64,000 nucleotides of DNA from RGEC01 sp964475595 (GTDB lineage: Bacteria > Bacteroidota > Bacteroidia > NS11-12g > UBA955), in contig CAYYXG010000002.1 in the NCBI GenBank assembly GCA_964475595.1, forward strand, positions 62,001 to 126,000. Reading direction: 5' to 3'. Shown one piece after another: positions 26,256-34,816 of this stretch (position 1 is its first letter; each line of letters opens with the position of its first letter). The notes under the pieces are model-generated. The model had not been told where the DNA came from, did no database searches, and saw only the letters and a program-made list of their open reading frames with translations. The position numbers were made by a program, and so were the translations under genes.

Positions 26256-27185
26256 ATGATCGTCAATAGTTTGTTTAACAAGCTATTCGGCATATTGCTC
26301 ACCGAAAAAAGCAGGAAAAAATGTGAGCGTATAGTGCTGATAGTTGCCATAATCAGTTTTCTGATCCATCTTCTGCTGATATTTCTTGCCGATAGAGGAT
26401 TAATACACACAGTTGATTCCGCTGATTTGCTGTCAAGCCCCATCGCCGCTATTTATACACCATTTTCGTTTATCCTGATTTATGAGGTTTACCTGCTCAT
26501 TTTTTACTTGCCTAAATCATTCACAACATACGTTGGCAAACAATACGAAATCATTGTTCTTATCATAATACGCAGACTTTTCAAAGATTTTTCTTCTCTT
26601 TCCATTACCACAGACTGGTTCAAAATCAAATATGATTTGCAGTTTACTTATGATCTCATCGCAGCCCTGATTTTGTTCTATCTCATTTACCTGTTTCAAA
26701 AAGAAGGGGCAAGGCGTTTCGGACCTGTTGCCCACATATCCCAAGATGAAGTCGGAATCGGTCGGTTTGTCAATATCAAAAAAACCCTGGCATCGCTCTT
26801 AATTCCGCTGGTGTTGGTTGTTTCAGTATACTCTCTGGTAAACTGGCTATGGCTTACGCTAGGCATACATCAGGGCAGTATTTATGCCTTCAGAAACATT
26901 AACAATGTATTCTTTGAGCATTTCTTTACCATTTTAATAATTGTGGATGTGATACTGCTTTTGTTTTCGTTTTTCCATACCGATGAATTTCATAAGATTA
27001 TCAGAAACTCAGGCTTTATTATTTCTACCATACTCATCAGATTGTCATTCTCAGTAGATGGGTTACTGAATACCCTGCTGATTCTTGCTGCTATTGTCTT
27101 TGGGCTGTTTATCATAAAAATTTACAACAAGTACGAGAAAACATTGGCATTAAACCAAACAAATGGCTCTGAGACAAATGGATAA
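26256..27185 (+). CDS. Hypothetical polytopic membrane protein
   Basis: 309 residues, not recognised. About seven to eight membrane helices: 26-45, 61-83, 98-113, 129-147, 177-200, 224-242, 251-268 and 271-290. Two helices carry spaced basic residues (IIVLIIIRRLFK near 98-109; IIRNSGFIISTILIRL near 246-261), and acidic residues fall in other helices (TYDLIAALIL), a pattern loosely like a voltage-sensor or ion-channel module. I cannot support a specific function. It sits alone between the Fic gene and the DUF2071 gene. Confidence 0.7.
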   Translation: MIVNSLFNKLFGILLTEKSRKKCERIVLIVAIISFLIHLLLIFLADRGLIHTVDSADLLSSPIAAIYTPFSFILIYEVYLLIFYLPKSFTTYVGKQYEIIVLIIIRRLFKDFSSLSITTDWFKIKYDLQFTYDLIAALILFYLIYLFQKEGARRFGPVAHISQDEVGIGRFVNIKKTLASLLIPLVLVVSVYSLVNWLWLTLGIHQGSIYAFRNINNVFFEHFFTILIIVDVILLLFSFFHTDEFHKIIRNSGFIISTILIRLSFSVDGLLNTLLILAAIVFGLFIIKIYNKYEKTLALNQTNGSETNG

Positions 27186-27229
27186 GTACATTCTGATGTT
27201 AGTGGGTTTAATCTTTTAGCACACAGGTA

Positions 27230-27949
27230 ATGACGAACTTTCTCACAGCCCGTTGGGAAAACCTTGTAATGGCCAATTATGCTGTGCCTCCGGAGGTCCT
27301 AAAACCCTATCTCCCTGCCGGTGTTGAACTGGATTTGTTTCGTGGAGAGGCCTTTGTGAGTTTAGTGGGATTTTTGTTCAAAAACACCCGTTTGTTCGGC
27401 ATACCCATTCCGCTGATGGGCTCGTTTGAAGAAATCAACCTGCGATTTTATGTGAAGCGAACCGAAGATGATAACCTACGACGTGGCGTGGTTTTTATCA
27501 ATGAAACCGTGCCTTACAAACCCGTGGCATGGCTGGCCAATAAGCTTTACAAAGAGCATTACACGGCAGTGCCTACCCGCAATTGCATCACCGATAACCC
27601 AGCGCTGAAACACATTCAGTACGACTGGAAAGTAAATGGCAACTGGAACAAAATCAAAGTGGAGGCAGCACAACAAACAAACGAAATGCAGCCCGACAGC
27701 CACGAAGAGTTCATTTTCGAACATTACTTCGGCTATACCCGTGTCAATCCATTATTGACCCAGGAATACGAGGTGCAACACCCGCGCTGGCGCATTCACA
27801 ACATACAACATCACCACATTCAATGCGATTTTGAGGCCTGCTATGGCCCCGAATTCGCTTTTCTGAACAATGCCACACCTTCATCTGTTATGTTGGCTCA
27901 GGGATCGGCCGTAAGTGTAAAATGGAAACGAAGAAACATCAAAGTATAG
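27230..27949 (+). CDS. DUF2071 (YqjF-like) protein
   Basis: 239 residues. The pattern FLTARWENLVMANYAVPPEV...PYLPAGVELD, then SFEEINLRFYVK, is characteristic of DUF2071, a beta-rich fold of unknown function. It overlaps the following DUF2805 gene by 28 bases. The four genes 27230-29941 form one unit that recurs with photolyase-like and flavin genes in Bacteroidota. Confidence 0.88.
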   Translation: MTNFLTARWENLVMANYAVPPEVLKPYLPAGVELDLFRGEAFVSLVGFLFKNTRLFGIPIPLMGSFEEINLRFYVKRTEDDNLRRGVVFINETVPYKPVAWLANKLYKEHYTAVPTRNCITDNPALKHIQYDWKVNGNWNKIKVEAAQQTNEMQPDSHEEFIFEHYFGYTRVNPLLTQEYEVQHPRWRIHNIQHHHIQCDFEACYGPEFAFLNNATPSSVMLAQGSAVSVKWKRRNIKV

Positions 27950-28221
27950 CATTGCAGGATGCCGATATAGACCGCATCATCGAGATGGCCTGGGAAGACC
28001 TCACCCCGTTTGAAGCCATCGAAGCGCAGTTTGGCCTGCCCGAATCGGGAGTCATTGCCCTCATGCGCAAAGAACTTAAGCGCAGCAGCTTCAATCTGTG
28101 GCGCAAACGGGTAAACAGCGGCGTGAGCCAAAAACATGCACAAAAGCGCAATCCTGAAATCGAGAGATTCAAATGCAACAGGCAAAAAGCCATATCCAAT
28201 AACAAAATCAGCAAGCGCTAA
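27922..28221 (+). CDS. DUF2805 / TIGR03643 family small protein
   Basis: 99 residues. DADIDRIIEMAWEDLTPFEAIEAQFGL is the helix-turn-helix-like family core, followed by ALMRKELKRSSFNLWRKRV and a basic tail. Function unknown. Nested start inside the DUF2071 gene and a one-base gap to the photolyase-like gene show tight coupling. Confidence 0.88.
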   Translation: METKKHQSIALQDADIDRIIEMAWEDLTPFEAIEAQFGLPESGVIALMRKELKRSSFNLWRKRVNSGVSQKHAQKRNPEIERFKCNRQKAISNNKISKR

Positions 28222-28222
28222 C

Positions 28223-29323
28223 ATGCAAAACGCTTTCCCTACTGCCTACGATGACATTTTAGTAAAAATCGCAAATGTTGACCCCGTTGCTTACGGAAAA
28301 TCGCGTAATCACATCCATGGCGCCGTTACCCGGCTTTCGCCCTACATTTCCCGCGGGGTCATCAGCACCCGACAGATGTTGCACAGTGCAATACAGCGGG
28401 GCTATAAGATGCCGCAAATAGAGCAATTTGTCAAAGAACTTTGCTGGCGCGATTATTTTCAGCTTGTTGCGCAGCATAAAAACGTATCTGAGGAAATTCG
28501 CCACCCACAGCAACCCGTCGGCAACCGCCAAATACCCACAGCCATTCTGAATGCCAATACCGGCATACAGGGCATAGACAGCGCAATTGCAGAACTCTAC
28601 CAAACCGGCTACATGCACAATCACTGTCGCATGTATACCGCCTCGCTGGTTTGCAACCTGGCACAATCGCACTGGCTGCAGCCCGCCCAATGGATGTATT
28701 ACCATTTGCTCGATGGCGACTGGGCCAGCAACGCTTGCAGCTGGCAATGGGTGGCCGGGGCCAACAGCAATAAAAAGTACTTCGCCAATCAGGAAAACAT
28801 CAACCGCTATACCGATACCGCCCAAAGCGGCACTTATCTGGATACATCCTACGAAAACCTGGAAAAAATGCCCATCCCCGAGGTGCTGTCGCAAACCGAA
28901 CCTTTTCAAGGGCAAACGACGCTTCCGGTGGCAACATCCGTCAATATCGATGCCGCATTGCCCACCTACATATACAATTACTACAACCTCGATCCGCTTT
29001 GGCACCAACGCGAACCTGGCAACCGCATATTGTTGCTCGATCCCGATTTTTTTGCACGGTACCCCGTAAGCGAAAAATGCATAGCATTTATGTTGGCCTT
29101 GGGCCAAAACATACCCGGTTTGCAGGTATTTGTGGGTTCCTTTCACAATCTGCTAAGCCAATATGGATTAACCGATGTGTATTTTAAAGAGCACCCCTTA
29201 AACATGGGCTACCAAGGCACCGAAGAGCCCCGTGAGTGGATTGTGCCTGAAATTACCGGCTATTATCCTTCATTTTTTGCCTACTGGAAAAAGGTAGAAA
29301 AGCAATTGTATCAACACGTTTAA
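28223..29323 (+). CDS. Photolyase/cryptochrome-like FAD-binding protein with reversed domain order
   Basis: 366 residues. Residues about 25-215 match the FAD-binding domain of photolyases: RLSPYISRGVISTRQ, FVKELCWRDYFQL, GYMHNHCRMYTASL and DGDWASNACSWQWVAG. The usual N-terminal alpha/beta antenna domain is missing in front; instead a second alpha/beta-like region (about 265-366, ILLLDPDFFARYPVS and LQVFVGSFHNLL) follows. Whether it repairs DNA or senses light cannot be told. Start ATG 28223, two bases after the DUF2805 stop; flavin reductase follows by 3 bases. Confidence 0.85.
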   Translation: MQNAFPTAYDDILVKIANVDPVAYGKSRNHIHGAVTRLSPYISRGVISTRQMLHSAIQRGYKMPQIEQFVKELCWRDYFQLVAQHKNVSEEIRHPQQPVGNRQIPTAILNANTGIQGIDSAIAELYQTGYMHNHCRMYTASLVCNLAQSHWLQPAQWMYYHLLDGDWASNACSWQWVAGANSNKKYFANQENINRYTDTAQSGTYLDTSYENLEKMPIPEVLSQTEPFQGQTTLPVATSVNIDAALPTYIYNYYNLDPLWHQREPGNRILLLDPDFFARYPVSEKCIAFMLALGQNIPGLQVFVGSFHNLLSQYGLTDVYFKEHPLNMGYQGTEEPREWIVPEITGYYPSFFAYWKKVEKQLYQHV

Positions 29324-29326
29324 CCC

Positions 29327-29941
29327 ATGCACATTCATCAGCAACAAATAGAGCAGCTCGAGCAGCGCTACCGCACCACCTTCATCAATTCGCTGGCAGG
29401 CTATAGGCAGGCCGTGCTGGTGGGTACGAAATCCCCCTACGGCATAAGCAACCTTGCCATATTCAATTCTCTCATACACCTGGGTGCAAATCCCGCTTTG
29501 TTTGGGCTTATTTGTCGCCCGGCCCCCGAAGGGGTGGAGCGCCACACCCTACAAAACATATTGGATACCGGTGTGTACAGCCTCAATTTTGTATCGGCGG
29601 CATATATGCAGCAGGCGCACCAAACCTCAGCCCGTTACCCTGCCCATACATCCGAGTTTCAAAGCGTGGGTTTCGGTGAGAGTTATTTACCCGATTTTGC
29701 CGCACCCTGCGTAGAGGAGGCCGTGGTGCGCATTGCCATGCAGTTTCGCCAGCTCATTCCCATTGAGTTGAACAATACAGCACTCATCATTGGCAGCATC
29801 AGTCAGGTGCAATGCAATGGGGTAGAGGTGGCGCCCGATGGGTTTGTAAACCTGGAGCCCGCGCAGGTGCTCATCAGCCAGGGCCTCGATGCGTATTTCA
29901 CCGGCACTGCGCTGGGGCGGTTGCCGTATGCCAAGCCGTAG
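29327..29941 (+). CDS. Flavin reductase family protein
   Basis: 204 residues, FMN-binding split-barrel fold (QAVLVGTKSPYGISNLAIFNS near 28-48, and VYSLNFVSAAYMQQAHQTSA near 84-103). It would reduce flavin with NAD(P)H and could supply or reduce the FAD of the photolyase-like protein encoded immediately upstream. Last gene of the DUF2071 operon; the accessory island begins after it. Confidence 0.85.
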   Translation: MHIHQQQIEQLEQRYRTTFINSLAGYRQAVLVGTKSPYGISNLAIFNSLIHLGANPALFGLICRPAPEGVERHTLQNILDTGVYSLNFVSAAYMQQAHQTSARYPAHTSEFQSVGFGESYLPDFAAPCVEEAVVRIAMQFRQLIPIELNNTALIIGSISQVQCNGVEVAPDGFVNLEPAQVLISQGLDAYFTGTALGRLPYAKP

Positions 29942-29960
29942 TTTTGATTTGTTTTTTTGC

Positions 29961-30112
29961 GCCATTTCCGGCCATTCGCTTTAGGGCGGCTTTGGTTTGC
30001 GGGCGGTTGCAGCGGCTGCGGGGGCTTCCTGCCGGTCGCCTCCTCGCACGCGCAACCGCACCCACCTCCCTCGCCGCCGCTGCCGCTGCTGTCCGGGGCG
30101 GAGAGGTAGTAT
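29961..30112. repeat. GC-rich structured stretch, candidate interspersed repeat
   Basis: A run of about 150 bases is far richer in G+C than its surroundings and holds inverted segments: GCGGTTGC (30003-30010) against GCAACCGC (30052-30059), and AGCGGCTGCGG (30011-30021) against CCGCTGCCGCT (30077-30087). It contains no credible gene. It lies between the flavin reductase and the cassette-like island. The rest of the gap (30113-30281) is AT-rich and holds the attC-like site at 30165. Confidence 0.4.
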
Positions 30113-30164
30113 GGGTAAAAAATATATATAATTTGTAGAAATAAAGCTTATTTATTAAGTTTGT

Positions 30165-30248
30165 AAACAATGCGCTACAAAACTTCGCCAAGCGCACCCA
30201 AACTGGCAAGATTGGCGAAAGAAAGTAGCGTGTATATGCGAGTTAGCC
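30165..30248. repeat. attC-like site A (looser match)
   Basis: Nested inverted segments: CGCTAC (30173-30178) with GTAGCG (30225-30230), and CTTCGCCAA (30183-30191) with TTGGCGAA plus one extrahelical A before G (30212-30221). The right end reads GTTAGCC (30242-30248); the left end TAAAC (30165-30169) only partly mirrors it. Unpaired spacers and an extra base resemble the folded form of integron attC sites. Precedes the 30282 gene by 33 bases. Confidence 0.4.
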
Positions 30249-30281
30249 GACACCCTAAAACGACATCAACATTAACAAAAT

Positions 30282-33200
30282 ATGAGAATACTTCACATTT
30301 CAGATTTTCACCTAGACCAGAAAGACAAAGAAGACAATGTAAACCACATTGTGAATCCTTTAATTAAAAGACTGGAAAAAATTATATCCGAAAAACCAAT
30401 AGATTTAATATTATTTACAGGCGATCTGATTAACATCGGAGGGAAAAATTATAGTGGGCTTGATGAGGCCTTTTTAGATTTTGAAATAACATTCATTGAG
30501 CCATTATTGAAAGTAACTTCTTTGACGAAAGATTCATTTTTCTTTGTCCCAGGCAATCACGACATAAATAGAAGCTCCGATTCAATTAGAATTGAAAAAG
30601 GTTTAACCCAAGATTTAGATTCACAAGAAAAGTTGAATGATTTTTTTAAAAATCCAGAGGGCATAGACAGAGTAAAAGAGTATCAAGAATTTGAAAATTA
30701 TTTTTACAAGGACGCTAAGTGTAAAATAAATTTGACCCCCTTTCAGTCAACATTTAAAATTAACATAAATGGATTGAGTATTGGTGTTTGCTGTTTAAAT
30801 TCATCTTGGCGCTGCTATGACAGCAATACAGACAAAGGAAAAATTTTAATTGGAGAAAAACAAATAATTGACGGACTTAAAGACATTTCTGATTGCAATA
30901 TAAAAATAGCATTGAGCCATCATCATTATGATTTTTTAAGTGACTTTGATAAAGAAATTGTCGAAGAGCTATTAAAGCAAGATTTTAACCTTTTGTTTGT
31001 GGGTCATACTCATAGGGCAAAGGCCGGTTTCATTCAAGATCCAGATGGTCAACTATTCACGTTTTGTGCATCAGGCACTTTATCAAGTAGTATTAGGAAT
31101 CCTGAAAAAAAATTCGAAAACGGATTTGCTGTAATTGACTACGACTTAGAAAATAAAAAAATTATTTCTAGCTTTTATAAATCTGAATATCCCAAAAAAG
31201 AGTTTATTATAAACTCATCCATAGGTAATGACGGTATTTGGTTGGTAAACATACCTTATGGAAAAGATGTTGAGCAAATTGTTTTTGAGCAAAAGCTAAT
31301 CAAACAAATAAGTTGTGACGCAATACCACAAATTAACTGTCATTTACTTTCACATTCTACTGACACAAACGCCCCAAAGAGTTTAAACGAACTTTTTGTA
31401 ATGCCTAATATAGTAGTAAAAGAAGAATTTGATGCTGAAAAAGAAGATAAAACTATTGCCTCACTAACTGAAATCATTTTCAGCTCAAGTAATTACATTG
31501 TTTTTGGCACAAAAGAGTCTGGCAAAACAATTTTTATTGACAAACTATTGATTGAAACCTTAGAAACAAATAAAGAACATCATCAAATACCAGCATCAAT
31601 TGACTTTAAAGAATTAAAAGATAATCCCTTAAAACTAATTAGAGAATTTTGGTCAAAATCTAATGATGAAGCCAAAGGAGTATTGGAATCATATAAGGTT
31701 CTTTTGTTTATAGATAATATATCATTCGATGATGAGGACATTTATAAATTAAAAGCATTGAGTAAATTTCTGAATGAATACCCTAATATAAGGTTCATAG
31801 CCACCTATCAACAGCTTTATGAAGAAGATTATCCTATAAATATAGGGTTAACCTCACTGTTTAACTACGATTCAATTACCATAAAACAGTTTAAAACAAA
31901 ACAGATTAAGGAATTAATTAAAAAATGGTTTCCTGAGTCTACCAAATATGATACCCCAAAAAAACTTGAAACACTCACTAATGCATTTTTAGCATTAAAT
32001 CTACCAAGAACGCCATTTGCGGTTTCAATGTTCTTGTGGATTATTGAAAAACAAGAGAATTTTAAACCAATTAATAATTCAACTTTAATTGAAAACTTCA
32101 TTGAAAAGATTTTAAAGAAACACGATTTTAAAGAAACACAACGTGAACGTTTTGGATATGATAATAAGATATGGATCATATCACATATTGCATATAAAAT
32201 GCTTAAAGAAGAAAAAGATAACTATTCTCTTTCATTTTCTACTTTTACTAGTACGGTAGATAAATATCTGACTGATAAAAGATTTGATGACTTTAAAACA
32301 GATAAAATTGTAGAGACACTTTTGAATTCTGGAATTTTTTTAAAAGACAATGGAGATGTTAGATTTAGATTCTCCTGTTTTTTCGAATTTTTCCTTATGA
32401 AACAAATGGAGAAGGATTCAGAATTTAAGGAAGAGGTTTTGGCAGAGGAAAATTTTCTAATTTATAATAATGAGATTGACTATTTTACGGGAATTCATAG
32501 AGGTGAAACGGAACTATTAAAACTTATTATAAAAAGACTTGAGGCTGGTTTCTCTGATTTAGAGGAAATGATTATGAATGCTCAAGCAGAAAAAGGTTAT
32601 GAAAATTATGACGGTTTTTTTATAAATAAAGATGAAAAAGGCAAAGAGAAACCATCGTTAATAAACCAACTAAATGAAGAAAAAGTTGTTACCTTTTTAC
32701 CGTCCAATAAACCAACTGAACAAGACTTGGAAGTTATTGAGGACAATAAATTAGAACTTCAAAAACAAGAGAAAGGTATTTCAAAAAAAGAAGGTGGTAA
32801 CAATTTAAAGAATTTAGGTAAACTTCTTGTTTTGGCATTAAGAGTTATAAACAACTCCGAAGAGGTCTTAGATAAAAAAAATCCAAATTTAAAACTTGAA
32901 AGCTACTCCACAGCATTAAAAAAGTCCATATTATTTGCGATCTTGCATAAGGCTGTATTTGAATTATTTTTACTTAATCAGGATAAATTACCAAAAGAGA
33001 AAGTTGAAGAATTCGCAACAATGAATAAGTTTTTACCTCTACTTCACGAGATGTTTCTGTTTGACAATATTGGTTCACAAAAACTGACAGCGGTTGTTAG
33101 AGACAAAATTAATCTTGACAAAAGCGAAAATGTATCAGATTTTGAAAAAGCGTTATCTGTTTTCATTTATGCAGATATTAGAGGTAAAGATTATGATACA

Positions 33201-33449
33201 ATTGTGTCAGATTTTATTAAAAATGTCAAAACAAAGTATATTGAAGATTTGATATTCTTTAAGTTGATTACATACTATTTTTATAGAGCCAAAGACGATG
33301 AAAGTGAAAAATTCTATCTTAATCTTATAGCCGACTTGATGATAAAGTCCAAGGGGTATAATAGAAATAGAAAGAGTGAAATAATGGAAAGTTATAAAAA
33401 GAAAAAAATGGAAAAATTAAGCACCGAAAATAAAAGGGCGATCGGCTAA
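30282..33449 (+). CDS. Metallophosphoesterase fused to a NACHT/STAND-like NTPase, putative defence protein
   Basis: 1055 residues. Domain 1 (1-250) is a calcineurin-like phosphoesterase with every metal motif: Asp8-x-His10, GD48, GNHD (91-94), HH near 213-215, GHTH (241-244). After a linker, residues 390-710 form a P-loop NTPase: Walker A GTKESGKT (409-416), Walker B LLFIDN (474-479), a helical region with LPRTPFAVSMF (574-584) like the NACHT proline motif, and FSCFFEFFLMKQM (697-709) like the F-x-H-x-S-F-x-E-F signature. The C-terminus (710-1055) is helical with a Lys/Glu-rich insert, possibly the sensor. Very AT-rich against its neighbours; no promoter seen. Its stop TAA lies inside attC-like site B. 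Role in anti-phage defence is inferred. Confidence 0.85.
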   Translation: MRILHISDFHLDQKDKEDNVNHIVNPLIKRLEKIISEKPIDLILFTGDLINIGGKNYSGLDEAFLDFEITFIEPLLKVTSLTKDSFFFVPGNHDINRSSDSIRIEKGLTQDLDSQEKLNDFFKNPEGIDRVKEYQEFENYFYKDAKCKINLTPFQSTFKININGLSIGVCCLNSSWRCYDSNTDKGKILIGEKQIIDGLKDISDCNIKIALSHHHYDFLSDFDKEIVEELLKQDFNLLFVGHTHRAKAGFIQDPDGQLFTFCASGTLSSSIRNPEKKFENGFAVIDYDLENKKIISSFYKSEYPKKEFIINSSIGNDGIWLVNIPYGKDVEQIVFEQKLIKQISCDAIPQINCHLLSHSTDTNAPKSLNELFVMPNIVVKEEFDAEKEDKTIASLTEIIFSSSNYIVFGTKESGKTIFIDKLLIETLETNKEHHQIPASIDFKELKDNPLKLIREFWSKSNDEAKGVLESYKVLLFIDNISFDDEDIYKLKALSKFLNEYPNIRFIATYQQLYEEDYPINIGLTSLFNYDSITIKQFKTKQIKELIKKWFPESTKYDTPKKLETLTNAFLALNLPRTPFAVSMFLWIIEKQENFKPINNSTLIENFIEKILKKHDFKETQRERFGYDNKIWIISHIAYKMLKEEKDNYSLSFSTFTSTVDKYLTDKRFDDFKTDKIVETLLNSGIFLKDNGDVRFRFSCFFEFFLMKQMEKDSEFKEEVLAEENFLIYNNEIDYFTGIHRGETELLKLIIKRLEAGFSDLEEMIMNAQAEKGYENYDGFFINKDEKGKEKPSLINQLNEEKVVTFLPSNKPTEQDLEVIEDNKLELQKQEKGISKKEGGNNLKNLGKLLVLALRVINNSEEVLDKKNPNLKLESYSTALKKSILFAILHKAVFELFLLNQDKLPKEKVEEFATMNKFLPLLHEMFLFDNIGSQKLTAVVRDKINLDKSENVSDFEKALSVFIYADIRGKDYDTIVSDFIKNVKTKYIEDLIFFKLITYYFYRAKDDESEKFYLNLIADLMIKSKGYNRNRKSEIMESYKKKKMEKLSTENKRAIG

Positions 33450-33573
33450 CAGCGTGTTGCCTCAATTGGCGGTGACGTACAAAATTGAAGCTGAGTGCTA
33501 CTATCAAACTTTAGTGCAAGTTGACAGTGAAGTGATTCGAAATCGCCAACTGCGGCAACACGCGAAACGTTAG
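33446..33573. repeat. attC-like site B
   Basis: 128 bases. Outer arms CTAAC (33446-33450) and GTTAG (33569-33573); then one base on the left and five on the right; then GCGTGTTGCC (33452-33461) with GGCAACACGC (33554-33563); a 4-base bubble on each side; TTGGCG (33466-33471) with CGCCAA (33544-33549); variable 72-base interior. The stop codon of the preceding gene falls in the left arm, as in integron cassettes. Confidence 0.55.
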
Positions 33574-33632
33574 TAGCAAGGCGAGAAAATCTTACTTTAC
33601 AAAAACTTCACTGCTGAAGCTAAGATATTTTT

Positions 33633-33725
33633 CATATCAAAATCAAATCTAATCATATCAAATCGTATCAATCAGTACTTGCTATTTGTGATCATAAACG
33701 TATATTTGCGTATCATATCGTATCA
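33633..33725 (+). promoter_or_regulatory. Phased CRTATCA direct repeats around the second Fic promoter
   Basis: CATATCA or CGTATCA units begin at 33633, 33654, 33664, 33709 and 33719, with an imperfect copy at 33644; neighbours are 10-11 bases apart, so they lie on one face of the helix. They flank the -7 element and reach to 3 bases before the ATG. Likely a cooperative operator. Confidence 0.5.
33701..33708 (+). promoter_or_regulatory. -7 promoter element of the second Fic gene
   Basis: TATATTTG, exact consensus, 19 bases before ATG 33728. Confidence 0.55.
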
Positions 33726-33727
33726 AA

Positions 33728-34768
33728 ATGAATAACGAGGTATATAATTTCAAACTTAATATTGATTGGAAGCTGATTAATTTAATCAGCGAAATAGATC
33801 GTTTTGATGCAAATTGGACAGCTATTGAGCGAAAAGAAGGACAAAGCCTTAAAGAGTTAAAAAGCATTGCTACAGTTCGAAGTGTCGGGGCTTCAAACCG
33901 AATTGAAGGCAACAGAATGAGTGATGAAGAAGTAGATGTTTTACTTCAAAAAATTGACATAGCCAAAATTACTGACAGAGATTCGCAGGAAGTAGTTGGT
34001 TATTTTGAAGTATTAGATTTGATCACTGAATCATACCAAAATATGAGTCTTTCTGAAAGTCATTTAAAAAGCTTACACAATAGTTTGATGAAATACAGTG
34101 CCAAAGATTTATGGCATAAAGGCAATTATAAGCAACATAGTAACGCAGTAGAAGCTTCATTTCCTGACGGAACAAAACACATAATTTTTCAAACTACAGA
34201 AGCCGGATTTGCTACTGAAAATGCGATAAGAGCTTTATTTGATTGGTATAATGCCGAAACGGAAGTTCACGCATTAATCAAAATTGCATCTTTTGTGTAT
34301 GATTTTTTGAGCATTCATCCTTTCCAAGATGGAAACGGCAGATTAAGCCGATTAATATCAACACTTTTACTTCTGAAAAAAGGATACAAGTGGATACAAT
34401 ACGTGAGTTTTGAACACGAAATAGAGAGTAGAAAAAACGAATATTATCAAGTTCTAAGAAGTTGTCAGGCACAACGCCCAAATGAAGAAGTAACCGTTTG
34501 GATACATTTCTTTTTGAATTGTTTGTCAAATATCCAGAAGCAACTACTAACTAAATTGCAACAATGCGGCTTAGAAACACAGCTTTCGCACAAGGGAAAA
34601 TCAATATATACAATAATACAAAACCGTCCGAATATTCAATCGGGTGAAATTGCAATAAAGTTAGCCATACCTGCGCCAACAGTAAAACGCATTTTGTCGG
34701 AGTTGCTAAACAAAGGATTGATTGAAAAACAAGGAAATGGCCGCAATGTTAGTTACTCGATAAAATGA
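33728..34768 (+). CDS. Fic family protein (autoinhibited class), second copy
   Basis: 346 residues. Inhibitory helix SNRIEGN at 56-62 (S-x3-E-G), Fic core from about 110 to 240 with active site HPFQDGNGRLSR from His197, all catalytic positions intact; C-terminal winged-helix-like domain (about 285-346, GEIAIKLAIPAPTVKRILSELLNKG). Expected to AMPylate a protein target. Distantly related to the Fic protein at 25 kb, with a different N-terminus and different operator sequence. AT-rich like the gene before it and bracketed by attC-like sites B and C; has its own promoter with repeats. Confidence 0.92.
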   Translation: MNNEVYNFKLNIDWKLINLISEIDRFDANWTAIERKEGQSLKELKSIATVRSVGASNRIEGNRMSDEEVDVLLQKIDIAKITDRDSQEVVGYFEVLDLITESYQNMSLSESHLKSLHNSLMKYSAKDLWHKGNYKQHSNAVEASFPDGTKHIIFQTTEAGFATENAIRALFDWYNAETEVHALIKIASFVYDFLSIHPFQDGNGRLSRLISTLLLLKKGYKWIQYVSFEHEIESRKNEYYQVLRSCQAQRPNEEVTVWIHFFLNCLSNIQKQLLTKLQQCGLETQLSHKGKSIYTIIQNRPNIQSGEIAIKLAIPAPTVKRILSELLNKGLIEKQGNGRNVSYSIK

Positions 34769-34816
34769 TGAATTAAATAGAATTATGCTCAAAGAAATAT
34801 TGGAATCGCCCAACTA

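Noticed and set aside
28259..29146. 295-codon open frame on the minus strand
   Set aside because: Antisense to the photolyase-like gene; no family features and a Cys/Gly/Val-rich product typical of shadow frames.
29812..30138. Open frames on both strands across the GC-rich block
   Set aside because: They overlap the end of the flavin reductase gene and encode low-complexity Arg/Ala-rich sequence; absence of stops reflects base composition.
30170..30367. 65-codon frame covering the attC-like site A and the start of the NTPase gene
   Set aside because: It runs through the structured element and into the metallophosphoesterase domain in another frame, with no promoter or recognisable product.
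33450..33727. Antitoxin-like small gene paired with the second Fic protein
   Set aside because: No frame with a start, ribosome site and plausible product; the space is filled by the attC-like element and operator repeats, and the Fic protein carries its own inhibitory helix.
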